This document shows, one piece after another, positions 1-7,806 of a stretch of DNA of 64,000 bases (positions within the stretch are counted from its first letter, which is position 1; each line of letters begins with the position of its first letter). Location: positions 24,448-88,447 of the forward strand of contig JAAYVN010000110.1 in NCBI GenBank assembly GCA_012517155.1. The letters run 5' to 3'. The notes beneath the pieces were generated by a model. That model did no database searches. It worked only from the letters and a program-made list of their open reading frames with translations, and had not been told where the DNA came from. Source of the DNA: Ignavibacteriales bacterium. Lineage in GTDB: Bacteria > Bacteroidota > Ignavibacteria > Ignavibacteriales > Ignavibacteriaceae. The position numbers were made by a program, and so were the translations under genes.

Positions 1-2
1 AG

Positions 3-659
3 GGGGTAAGGAATACGGAAAAAGTGGTTACGCAGCTTGGAATGAAATATTTAGGAGTAAAGGGGGTAACATTTTTTACCAAGGGAACCAGCAAAATTGC
101 GATACTTCCCTTCTCGACGAACAAGGAGAGTAATTACATTCCCGATTATGATGGGGGGAAGAAATTAGTAAAAGCCTATTCTGACTCAGGATATATAGTA
201 ATAATAACTTTCCATGGAGGTAGGGAGGGGAAATCGGCACAAAACGTACGAAACGAAGAGGAGATTTTCCTAGGGGAAAAGAGGGGGAATATGATAAAGT
301 TTGCAAGAGGATTAGTTGATGCGGGGGCATCATTAATTGTTGGGCACGGACCACATGTTTTGCGGGGAATGGAGTTGTATAAGGGAAAACTGATAGCATA
401 TTCACTTGGTAATTTTTTAACATATGGAAATGTGAATATACAGGGAGTTTCGGGGATATCTGTAATGCTGGATGTGACAATTGATGAGAAGAACGGGGAT
501 TTTGTAAAGGGAGAGTTGGTCCCTTTCAGGCAGAAGTCACCCGGAATTGCTTACTATGACAAGAGCAGGGAGGGAATTAAGGTGATACAGAAACTTATAA
601 GAGAGGATTTCCCAAACGGAAAACTGGTGATAACGGAAGAGGGGAAGATAATTCGATAA
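3..659 (+). CDS. CapA family protein, C-terminal part (5' end outside window)
   Basis: The reading frame is open to the left edge, so the N-terminus lies outside the window. What remains matches the C-terminal half of the CapA (PGA_cap, metallophosphatase-like) family of poly-gamma-glutamate/capsule proteins. Visible family motifs are a HGG segment, then DAGASLIVGHGPHV and a following AYSLGNF. In this family the GHxPHV histidines belong to the presumed metal site. Function here cannot be narrowed beyond envelope or exopolymer metabolism. The GTG at 24 is internal and is not taken as the start. Confidence 0.8.
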   Translation, partial: GVRNTEKVVTQLGMKYLGVKGVTFFTKGTSKIAILPFSTNKESNYIPDYDGGKKLVKAYSDSGYIVIITFHGGREGKSAQNVRNEEEIFLGEKRGNMIKFARGLVDAGASLIVGHGPHVLRGMELYKGKLIAYSLGNFLTYGNVNIQGVSGISVMLDVTIDEKNGDFVKGELVPFRQKSPGIAYYDKSREGIKVIQKLIREDFPNGKLVITEEGKIIR

Positions 660-721
660 ACAGAAAGTTTTAGTGTTTTAATGTTAAATATCTTCAGCAA
701 AGAATAAAAAGGAGCAGTAAA

Positions 722-1192
722 ATGCGTGGGAGTGTAAAAGGCAATTTATTAGTAGCCGTAATTAACAGTAAAAATGATTTGAACGTATTATTAAATAAGA
801 AAGTTTATCGTATTCCGGTGGCAAGTTTTAATAAATACCTTAAGAATAAATGGGTGCCAGAATTCATATGTTTCTATCAAACGCTACTTTTTAAGGAAGA
901 GGGTTACAGAATTAACTATATAGCAAGGGTGCTCTCTTTTCAGGAGGTGAAACGTCAGGAAATATTTCCTGATGAAATGCCTGACGCACCTAAATTTGAC
1001 AAAAAATATTATCTTTTTTCTGTAGATAAAATTCAGAAACTAGATTCGTCCATTATTAGCAGACGAAGACGAAGGATTAACTTCATAATATCAAATACTT
1101 ATCTATTTGAGAGTGCCAAGGAAATTAACGATCTTTATATAGGGAACAGGATGGAAAACAAACTTTGGAGTGCTCAAAAAAAAATAAAATAA
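722..1192 (+). CDS. DUF559-like nuclease gene, N-terminal fragment (frameshifted)
   Basis: 156 codons preceded by AAAAAGGAG. The first 120 residues match nothing I recognise; they include an Arg-rich stretch (RRRRR). The end reads ENKLWSAQKKIK and stops just after a run of nine A (1176-1184). The -1 frame continues as a DUF559/Vsr-type nuclease domain (next entry), and family members usually carry an LW..L....I..ER sequence across this point. The two frames therefore look like one gene of about 250 codons broken at the A run. Mutation, slippage and a homopolymer base-calling error are all possible. Confidence 0.6.
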   Translation: MRGSVKGNLLVAVINSKNDLNVLLNKKVYRIPVASFNKYLKNKWVPEFICFYQTLLFKEEGYRINYIARVLSFQEVKRQEIFPDEMPDAPKFDKKYYLFSVDKIQKLDSSIISRRRRRINFIISNTYLFESAKEINDLYIGNRMENKLWSAQKKIK

Positions 1193-1479
1193 TCGCAGAA
1201 AGAGAGGAATTTGTAAGAGCAAGAGGAAAGTACTACGCGATAGACTTTTCCGTGTACTGCAATAAAGGGAAAATTGCTATTGAAACTGATGGAGATTTCT
1301 GGCATATTTCCAAAGAAAAAGCGAGAGAAGATAATAACAGGGACAATGATTTGAAGACTGCCGGATGGCAGGTTTTGAGATTTTCGGAAGAGCAAGTATT
1401 GAAACATATGAACAAAGAGTGCATGCCAATAATTAAGGAAAATGTTAAAAATTATGGAGGTGTGGAGAGCTTAAAATAA
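1165..1479 (+). CDS. DUF559/Vsr-type endonuclease domain, C-terminal fragment (frameshifted)
   Basis: This frame carries the nuclease core: a KIIAER lead-in, YYAIDFSVYC, then IAIETDGDFWH, RDNDLKTAGWQVLRF. The spaced D, ExDG..WH and RDN..GW.VLRF pattern is typical of DUF559, a PD-(D/E)XK-like family related to very-short-patch-repair endonucleases. It has no convincing ribosome-binding site of its own: the TTG at 1165 lies inside the upstream fragment and overlaps it by 28 nt. It is most easily read as the second half of the same gene, reached by a -1 shift on the A run at 1176-1184. Confidence 0.6.
   Translation: MECSKKNKIIAEREEFVRARGKYYAIDFSVYCNKGKIAIETDGDFWHISKEKAREDNNRDNDLKTAGWQVLRFSEEQVLKHMNKECMPIIKENVKNYGGVESLK
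1176..1192 (+). other. A9 run and stop marking the -1 frameshift in the DUF559-like gene
   Basis: In the upstream frame the codons are CAA AAA AAA ATA AAA TAA, so an A AAA AAA heptamer sits in the phase used by -1 slippage. Slipping back one base continues the protein as KKNKIIAERE, which restores the nuclease family sequence. Confidence 0.55.
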
Positions 1480-1491
1480 ATAAGGGGGTGG

Positions 1492-1521
1492 TTTGATAAT
1501 TTAATTTTTTTTGTATATTTG
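1492..1521 (+). promoter_or_regulatory. Bacteroidota-type promoter for the T9SS propeller gene
   Basis: TTTG at 1492-1495 and TATATTTG at 1514-1521 are separated by 18 bp. This resembles the Bacteroides consensus (TTTG, about 19-21 bp, TAnnTTTG). It would give a leader of roughly 110 nt to the ATG at 1642. Confidence 0.45.
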
Positions 1522-1641
1522 AAAGTGTTCTTAAGATAAAATTGTGTGAGATAAAAAGGGGAAGATCTAATTTCCTAATTGCGGACTATGTGAATACGAA
1601 CAGTAAATAATTGTATTTATAAAACATATAAAGGAGTGCGC

Positions 1642-3402
1642 ATGAAAAGATCGATACTTTTGGTGGTGTTTATTTTACTTGCCGGATCATTATTCAGTCA
1701 AGTAAAAACAAATTTTGAACAGATCCTTATTGATAAAGAGAAGGATCCGACTATTGTTTTAAAAGCCTACGAGACAGCAGGGGCCACAGGTCATCCGGTT
1801 GAAATCTATATACCCAATCAGGCACTTATGGAGGCTGTTTCAGTAGAGGACGGAAAAATTGTTTATGCAGTTATAACTAATTTTCTTCATCCATTCAAAG
1901 ACGGCTACTGTACGACATGGGATGAGATACAGAAGAAATTCAATACTACAAAAGCCAGGCTTACATTTGCGGACGGGCATGTAAGCGATAATACGGGGGA
2001 AGTTCTGCAATTATCACCAAGACCGAAGGGGAGTAAATTACTGCTGGTGCCTTCTCCCACAACTTCAAGAAGAAACGTGTTTGCGTTTGATTATAATACG
2101 GGAGATCTTGTTGATACGGCATTCGTACCTTATTCATATCCAACACTCAGCACACCGAGGAAAGCCTTACAAATAGCAGCTGACAAAATAATAGTAGCCG
2201 ATCAGGTAACAGACGGGGCTTATTTGTTTGATACGAGTGGAACGTATATTGGGATATTCGCTCCGGCTGGAGGAGTGAACAATGCAATACTGGATAATGT
2301 GAGGGATGTGGTAATGAGGGAGAACGGCAATTTCTTAATCACGAATGCATCGGGGGCAGCACAGAACACAGTGCAGCAATTTGACGCAAACGGCGCTTAC
2401 TTAAATTCATTTGCCACTCAGACGATTAACAGTCCATATTGTCTACTTTTTGTAGGAAATGAAATGTTTCTTTCAAATTCAAGCGGGACAGATGATGTTA
2501 CGAGGTATGACAGGACAACCGGGGCATATAAGAATAATTTTCTTACCGGTTCGCTGAATTTCCCACAGCAGATGATACTAACTTCGGGTAATAAAGTGGC
2601 AATATGTGAATTCAGTGGCACGCTGTCGGGACTTAGGTTTTATGATGTTAACGGAGTTTTGACAGATTCAATGAAAAACGTAACGGGATTAAGAGGATGC
2701 TGGGAACTTCCGAACGGGAATTTCATTGTTACCAACAGTACCGGTATTTATGAGATTGATAAAACAACAGGAGCATTGATAAGAACTATTGTTACGGGAG
2801 TAGGTTTTTCGCTGGTTTCGGATTTTGATCCCAATTACAACATTCCAGTTGAAATGACTTCGTTCAGGTCGAGTGTTAGCGGAAACAGTGTAACTTTAAG
2901 CTGGACAACAGCAACTGAGAAGAATAACAGAGGGTTTGAGTTACAAAGAGAGGAAAATGGAATATGGACGACTGCAGGTTTTGTTGAGGGGAATGGGACG
3001 ACAGTATCGGTATCGGAATACTTATTTACCGATATCAACTTAAAGCCAGGTTCTTATTCCTACAGACTAAAACAGTCAGATTTCGACGGGGCGTTTAGGT
3101 TTTATAATCTAAATGAGACTGTGGAAGTGGGATTACCGGTTCAATTTGAACTATCGCAGAATTATCCAAATCCATTCAATCCTTCAACTTCTATAAGATA
3201 TCAATTAGCAACAAGCGGAAAGGTTAGTTTGAGGGTTTTTGATATGTTAGGGAAAGAAGTTGCGGTGCTGGTTGACGAGATTCAAGAAGCCGGGTATTAT
3301 GAAATCTCATTCCGTGGTGAGAATCTTTCATCCGGCGTGTATTTCTACAGAATTGAGGCGGGTAACTTCAGCGACATAAAGAAACTGGTGCTAGTTAAAT
3401 AG
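1642..3402 (+). CDS. Secreted beta-propeller-like protein with T9SS type A sorting domain
   Basis: ATG 1642 is chosen over GTG 1636 because AAAGGAG (1630-1636) sits five bases before it and the protein then opens with a clean signal peptide (MKRSILLVVFILLAGSLFSQ). Residues about 100-390 contain repeated FDANGAYLNSF- and YDRTTGAYK-like strands typical of NHL or six-bladed propellers. A fibronectin-like stretch follows (VEMTSFRSSVSGNSVTLSW). The C-terminal 85 residues are a classic sorting domain: SQNYPNPFNPSTSIRY, VFDMLGKEV and a lysine-rich end. In T9SS bacteria this tail directs export through the outer membrane and is then removed. No enzymatic motif is visible. Confidence 0.85.
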   Translation: MKRSILLVVFILLAGSLFSQVKTNFEQILIDKEKDPTIVLKAYETAGATGHPVEIYIPNQALMEAVSVEDGKIVYAVITNFLHPFKDGYCTTWDEIQKKFNTTKARLTFADGHVSDNTGEVLQLSPRPKGSKLLLVPSPTTSRRNVFAFDYNTGDLVDTAFVPYSYPTLSTPRKALQIAADKIIVADQVTDGAYLFDTSGTYIGIFAPAGGVNNAILDNVRDVVMRENGNFLITNASGAAQNTVQQFDANGAYLNSFATQTINSPYCLLFVGNEMFLSNSSGTDDVTRYDRTTGAYKNNFLTGSLNFPQQMILTSGNKVAICEFSGTLSGLRFYDVNGVLTDSMKNVTGLRGCWELPNGNFIVTNSTGIYEIDKTTGALIRTIVTGVGFSLVSDFDPNYNIPVEMTSFRSSVSGNSVTLSWTTATEKNNRGFELQREENGIWTTAGFVEGNGTTVSVSEYLFTDINLKPGSYSYRLKQSDFDGAFRFYNLNETVEVGLPVQFELSQNYPNPFNPSTSIRYQLATSGKVSLRVFDMLGKEVAVLVDEIQEAGYYEISFRGENLSSGVYFYRIEAGNFSDIKKLVLVK

Positions 3403-3426
3403 CAGTTTACTGAAATTGATTTAATA

Positions 3427-3453
3427 AATGGCGACTCAGGTCGCCATTTTTTT
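3427..3453 (+). terminator. Rho-independent terminator after the T9SS propeller gene
   Basis: AATGGCGAC / GTCGCCATT stem with a TCAG loop, followed by seven T (3447-3453), about 25 bp after the stop codon. Confidence 0.85.
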
Positions 3454-3531
3454 ATAATTTAATGAGAGTGGTTAAAGTTGTGTTGAATTATTCAACATAA
3501 AAGGAGAAGAGATTGGATTCTGATCGAGTTA

Positions 3532-3597
3532 AGTACGTATTCAGTACGTATTCAGTACGTATTCACCACGTATTCAGTACGTATTCACTACGTATTC
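3532..3597. repeat. Tandem array, six copies of an 11-bp unit
   Basis: Units start at 3532, 3543, 3554, 3565, 3576 and 3587. The consensus is AGTACGTATTC; the fourth unit is ACCACGTATTC and the sixth ACTACGTATTC. The array sits in the gene-free stretch between the terminator and the convergent kinase gene and carries no ORF. The unit length of 11 bp recurs in a second array at 36279-36322 with a different unit sequence. Confidence 0.9.
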
Positions 3598-3605
3598 ATA
3601 TCGAA

Positions 3606-3650
3606 GGGAGAGGGGGGTTATAGCGGTGGGAAGGGGAGGGAAAGGAGGGG
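3606..3650 (+). other. G-rich run with G-quadruplex pattern
   Basis: G-tracts at 3628-3630, 3633-3636, 3638-3640 and 3647-3650 with loops of 2, 1 and 6 nt fit the standard quadruplex pattern, with further G runs at 3606-3616. This stands out against the AT-rich background. It lies just beyond the 3' end of the convergent minus-strand kinase gene. Confidence 0.5.
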
Positions 3651-3661
3651 CATTGGTTGTG

Positions 3662-3684
3662 AATAGCCTCTAAATGAGGCTATT
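3662..3684 (-). terminator. Terminator-like hairpin at the end of the kinase gene
   Basis: AATAGCCTC / GAGGCTATT, nine pairs with a TAAAT loop, overlapping the stop codon of the minus-strand kinase. No U tract follows, so termination is uncertain. Confidence 0.4.
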
Positions 3685-4777
3685 ATTTGGCTGATGGGAT
3701 TAGGATGCTAAATTTGCTTCCTTTTCCGAATTCGGTTTCAACCTCGATAGTACCTCCATTTTTTTCTACAAATTCTTTGCAAAGGAGCAATCCGAGACCG
3801 CTGCTGGGTTCTCCCTCAGTGCCATTATAACCGATTCGCTCGTCAATTTTAAAGAGTTTGTTTTTATATTCCTCGGTCATTCCGGTGCCATTATCGCTAA
3901 CCGATATTTGAATTATTCCGGGATTTTTCATTTTTGCAGAGATTTTTACGTTACCTCCTTTATTAGTAAATTTCACGCCATTGCTGAGAAAGTTTCTGAT
4001 GACTGAGTTTATCATTTTTTCATCGGCATAAATTTTGAGATTAGGGGGTATGTCCAGGTCCAGAGAAATATTTTTCTGTGCAGCAACGGGACGAATAGTT
4101 TCAACATTTTTTTCGGCAATTTGCAAGATGTTCAATGATTTTGGAGCGAAATCAAATGAACCCCTTTGCATCTGCGACCATTCGAGGAGGTTGACAAGTA
4201 ATTCATAAAGAACGGTAGCTGATTTATTAATTGACCGACTGATGTCATTTAATTCTCTGAGTGTTAAAGAGCCGGAGTCTTCGACCATAATTTCTGTAAG
4301 CCCCAGCAATCCCTGGAAGGGGCTTCTAAGATCGTGAGCGATAATAGAAAAGAATTTATCTTTCTGGGAGTTAATCTGGGCAAGTTTTTCGTTGGTGAGT
4401 CTGATCTCTTTTTCAGCAAATTTGCGTTCAGTAATATCCCTGAAGATGGAGAGGAGGAAGTGTTCGCCATCATGAAGATCAATGGATGAATTAGAGAGTT
4501 CGACCCACAATTCCTTGCCATTCCAAAGTTTAATCTGGCGCTCAAGATAAGGCTCGATAATATTATCCCGAAATCTGCGGACTGCGGATTCCCTAATTCT
4601 TTGAGCTTCTTCGGGGTCAAACATGATGTCGAGGAACTGACCTTCCAAGTCTGTGCGTGATTTTCCTATCAAAGAGCATAGTGCGGGATTAACCATAACG
4701 ATGCGACCGTCTTTATCGAGCAATCTCATTCCATCGAATGATTTATCCCATATTTCACGGAAGCGGAGTTCGGACAT
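3683..4777 (-). CDS. PAS-histidine kinase, C-terminal half of a frameshifted giant sensor kinase
   Basis: 364 codons. A PAS domain (about 1-118) ends FRDITERKFAEK. A dimerisation/phospho-acceptor helix contains FFSIIAHDLRSPF with His148. The HATPase_c domain has N-box NFLSNGVKF, a VSDNGTG box, a GLGLLLCKE box and a final GKGSKFSILIP, so the catalytic core looks intact. The natural N-terminal neighbour is the 988-residue frame just upstream, which reads LDITDRKK before leaving frame; a -1 shift joins it as DRKKAQEAVSMSELRFREIW. ATG 4777 could also give a separate protein, although no good ribosome-binding site is visible before it. Confidence 0.8.
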   Translation of the reverse strand: MSELRFREIWDKSFDGMRLLDKDGRIVMVNPALCSLIGKSRTDLEGQFLDIMFDPEEAQRIRESAVRRFRDNIIEPYLERQIKLWNGKELWVELSNSSIDLHDGEHFLLSIFRDITERKFAEKEIRLTNEKLAQINSQKDKFFSIIAHDLRSPFQGLLGLTEIMVEDSGSLTLRELNDISRSINKSATVLYELLVNLLEWSQMQRGSFDFAPKSLNILQIAEKNVETIRPVAAQKNISLDLDIPPNLKIYADEKMINSVIRNFLSNGVKFTNKGGNVKISAKMKNPGIIQISVSDNGTGMTEEYKNKLFKIDERIGYNGTEGEPSSGLGLLLCKEFVEKNGGTIEVETEFGKGSKFSILIPSAK

Positions 4778-7692
4778 ACTGACTGCTTCCTGGGCTTTTT
4801 TCTGTCTGTAATATCTAACATAACGACTATGACCCTGGAGAAGGAATCTTTTTCTGATTCGGGGATGAAAATTCTCATAAAGACGTGGCGTAATTCTCCG
4901 GACAGGGTTTTTTGGGAAAATTCGGCTTCAAAAATAGACTGATGATTGATCAGGATATTGAGTTCATTTTTGAAGACATCGGTAGATTCTTTAGTAAAAG
5001 TACGGGGGAGATTTTTTATAAGTTCTTCGGAGTCAGATGCACCATAGAAAGAGAGGGCTGTGGTATTGACTGCAAGTACTTTTATCAGCGAAAGACAATG
5101 TTCCAACTCATGGGGATTATTATCGAAGTAATCGTTAATATCAGAAATTCCTTTTGCGGACAGTTCATCGAGATAAAGTTTTATGGCTGACAAATCTTCT
5201 TCCCAAACAACGAATGGTGCTTCGTTGAAGAGAGTGCGATATCTGGTTTCGCTTTTTACAAGTTCCTGTTTGGTCAATTCCTGTTCGATATAGATGGTGA
5301 GTTGATTAGCGATAGATTCAAGTACTTCAAGACTTTCGCGAGTATAGGCATTATTATTCACGTAGCTTTGAATGACAATAGCCCCCAAAACCTTACCTTC
5401 ATGTTCAAGGGGAACACCCAGCCAGCTTTCAGCTCTTGCACCAATAAGAGAAATAGCACCTGAATCAGCAAGGTTCTGAATATCGTTTTTATTCAGAAGC
5501 ATGGATTTTTTTTGTCTAATGACATAACCCGAAAGGGAATCGGAACAACTCCATGAAGGGAAATCGTCCTTTTCATCTTTATCAAATGGAGCAGAAAGGA
5601 GGTCGGTTTTGGGATCGTAGAGGGCAATGAAGAAGTTAGTAGTATCAAAGAGAGCGCTGAGTTCGTTGCGAATAGTTGCACATAATTCTTCCAAAGATTT
5701 TGCAGTAACCATAGCCTCAGCGATATTAAACTGAATGTTCCTAATCAGTTCGGAATGCTTGCGATCGGTTATATCGAGCAAGGAAGTAAGCAAATGATTA
5801 AATGAACCATCATCGTTACGCTGACAGGAAACATTCATAGTGGTATAGAGGATTGACCCGTCTTTACGAATAAAGCGTTTATCCATCTGGTAATTATCCA
5901 AATCACCAGAGAGGACACGGTTGAACAGAGCGACATCCGGAGCGAGATCGTCAGGATGGGTTAGTTCGGACCAAGTCAGTTTACGCAATTCATCTTTTGA
6001 GTAACCGAGCATTCTGCAAAGTTTGTCGTTTACTTCCACCCAGCCCTTTTCCTGGGAGGTAACGCACATACCAATAGAGCCCATCTCGAAATAGTTTCGA
6101 AATTCCTCTCTGCTTTTTTTAAGTTGTTCCTCAGTATTTTTCCTATCGGTAATATCGTAAATAATGCCATACCAAAGGACACTATTATCCTCAAGGAGTT
6201 CGGGCACAGCATCGGAGTAACGCCATCTTAAACCTTGATTTGGGAGGAGGACTTTGAACTCACAAAAGAAGTGAGAAAGATTCCGAGCGGACTCGAAGAT
6301 AAGATCGCGAACACGCTTAGCATCGTCAGGATGAAGGCGAGTAAAAACTTTGGAGGCATCCTCACGCACCTCCTCGGGGGAGACTTCGTAAATATCTTTT
6401 ATGCCGTTGCTTGCGAAGGGGAAACAAGAGTGACCATCGGGATATAATCTATACTGATAGATAACACCGGGGACGCGCTCTGAAAGTTTATTGAGCATTT
6501 CGTGGCTTGTTGCCAATGCTTTGTTAACATTTATCCTCTCGGTAATGTTTCGAGCTAAACCGGTAGCGCCGATTATCTCAAGTTTGTCGTTTAAAATGGG
6601 ATTGAAGAAGCTTTCGTACCAGTCAAGGTGCGCATCACCATAAATGCGGATATTGTTATGAGACTCACCATTAAAAGCCCGGTCGTAATTTTGTTTTGCA
6701 ACAATACGGTCTTCCTCGTTTGTAATACAATCGAGGATGTTCATTCCTAACCGGACATCCATATTGTAGGCATATTTCATTGCGTCAGAATGGGCTTTAT
6801 TGAAGTAAAGGTAATGGTAATTTGTGTCAATTGAAAAAAGTATGGTATCCTTTTGTGACTCGATGCTTGATTTAAGAAGGAGTTCGGATTTGGCGATTGA
6901 TTCTTCAGAAAGTTTACGTTTGGAAATATCGCGGACAATAACTAAAACCCCATTAAGATTAACGGAGTTAAAGGATGATCCACTTACCTCAGCCCAGAAG
7001 AGGGAACCATCGTTCCTTTTTAACTGAATCTGTAAATCTTTTATTTTATAATTGTTTTTAATAGCACTTTGAAAATCGTTCATTGCAGAAGTCAGATCCG
7101 GCTCATTAATAAATTCAGAGAAATGCCTCCCCAGCATTTTTTCAGAGGAATAGCCAAAGACAGTGAGAGAAGAAGAAGAAGCATAAGTAATTATACCATC
7201 AGTATCCGTAATGGCTATAAAGTCATCAGTTTTTTCAGCAATAGCTTTAAGAATGTTATCTGACTCATCATTATTATTCGGATTATCAGTGTGATTTTTC
7301 TTACGACCGGAATAAAAAAGACGGAATGCTGTTTTTATAGATGCATTAAGGATATCAATGCCGGAGTTTTTTATTACGATACCATAAGAATTAATTTTTT
7401 CTGTTTTGGAAAGTAATTCGGTTTCGCTGTGAGCTGTCAAGAAAATCAGTGGTACTTCATGTTTTGCAATGATTTGAGCTGCGGCTTCGATACCGTCGAT
7501 TCCGAATCCAAGGTTAATATCCATAAGAACGAGGTCAATATTGTCTATGGTATTCATCATATTTATGGCGCTTTCGCCAGTGCGAGCAAGTAAAACGAAA
7601 TAGCCGAGTTTTTCAAGAGAGAGTTTCTCAAGATGAGCTATATGATCATCGTCTTCGACAAGCAGCAGAGTTTTTCTGAAGTCTGTTATCAT
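4726..7692 (-). CDS. REC-PAS4-GAF-PAS sensor, N-terminal part of a frameshifted giant histidine kinase
   Basis: 988 codons. In order: a receiver domain (about 1-125, phospho-acceptor Asp58 in LVLMDINLGFG), four PAS/PAC units (about 145-265, 268-390, 390-525, 525-650), each closing with a D-I-[TS]-x-R-K-like sequence, a GAF domain (about 650-810) and a further PAS (about 810-965). The last 20 residues after DITDRKK are out-of-frame sequence (PRKQSVCPNSASVKYG). No kinase core lies in this frame; it lies in the -1 frame. If joined, the product would be about 1340 residues: REC-PAS4-GAF-PAS2-HisKA-HATPase. A leading receiver suggests input from another kinase. Confidence 0.8.
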   Translation of the reverse strand: MITDFRKTLLLVEDDDHIAHLEKLSLEKLGYFVLLARTGESAINMMNTIDNIDLVLMDINLGFGIDGIEAAAQIIAKHEVPLIFLTAHSETELLSKTEKINSYGIVIKNSGIDILNASIKTAFRLFYSGRKKNHTDNPNNNDESDNILKAIAEKTDDFIAITDTDGIITYASSSSLTVFGYSSEKMLGRHFSEFINEPDLTSAMNDFQSAIKNNYKIKDLQIQLKRNDGSLFWAEVSGSSFNSVNLNGVLVIVRDISKRKLSEESIAKSELLLKSSIESQKDTILFSIDTNYHYLYFNKAHSDAMKYAYNMDVRLGMNILDCITNEEDRIVAKQNYDRAFNGESHNNIRIYGDAHLDWYESFFNPILNDKLEIIGATGLARNITERINVNKALATSHEMLNKLSERVPGVIYQYRLYPDGHSCFPFASNGIKDIYEVSPEEVREDASKVFTRLHPDDAKRVRDLIFESARNLSHFFCEFKVLLPNQGLRWRYSDAVPELLEDNSVLWYGIIYDITDRKNTEEQLKKSREEFRNYFEMGSIGMCVTSQEKGWVEVNDKLCRMLGYSKDELRKLTWSELTHPDDLAPDVALFNRVLSGDLDNYQMDKRFIRKDGSILYTTMNVSCQRNDDGSFNHLLTSLLDITDRKHSELIRNIQFNIAEAMVTAKSLEELCATIRNELSALFDTTNFFIALYDPKTDLLSAPFDKDEKDDFPSWSCSDSLSGYVIRQKKSMLLNKNDIQNLADSGAISLIGARAESWLGVPLEHEGKVLGAIVIQSYVNNNAYTRESLEVLESIANQLTIYIEQELTKQELVKSETRYRTLFNEAPFVVWEEDLSAIKLYLDELSAKGISDINDYFDNNPHELEHCLSLIKVLAVNTTALSFYGASDSEELIKNLPRTFTKESTDVFKNELNILINHQSIFEAEFSQKTLSGELRHVFMRIFIPESEKDSFSRVIVVMLDITDRKKPRKQSVCPNSASVKYGINHSME
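4759..4801 (-). promoter_or_regulatory. Possible -1 frameshift site: A AAA AAG heptamer plus hairpin
   Basis: On the minus strand the zero frame reads AGA AAA AAG CCC, placing the canonical A AAA AAG slippery heptamer (forward CTTTTTT, 4795-4801) exactly where the PAS boundary leaves frame. Four bases later a GGAAGC / GCTTCC stem (forward 4785-4790 and 4759-4764) can form with a 20-nt loop. No Shine-Dalgarno-like stimulator is obvious upstream. A one-base deletion or a consensus error in the A6 run would look the same. Confidence 0.4.
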
Positions 7693-7806
7693 AAATTAAT
7701 GTGTATTAAATTTCGATTTTTTCGGTATTATTATTAAGTTACGAGGTAATTTTGATTGAGAAACAAATTGCTTTTTTTCAACAATAAACATGTTTCAATA
7801 CTCAAA

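Noticed and set aside
722..1479. Insertion-sequence transposase using slippage
   Set aside because: The domain is DUF559/Vsr-like and no terminal inverted repeats or target duplications are visible around it.
3532..3597. CRISPR-like array
   Set aside because: Units are directly adjacent with no spacers and no cas genes are present.
4801..4827. dif-like segment containing TTATGTTA on the minus strand
   Set aside because: Spacing between the two half-sites is wrong for XerC/XerD and it lies inside coding sequence away from the skew switch.
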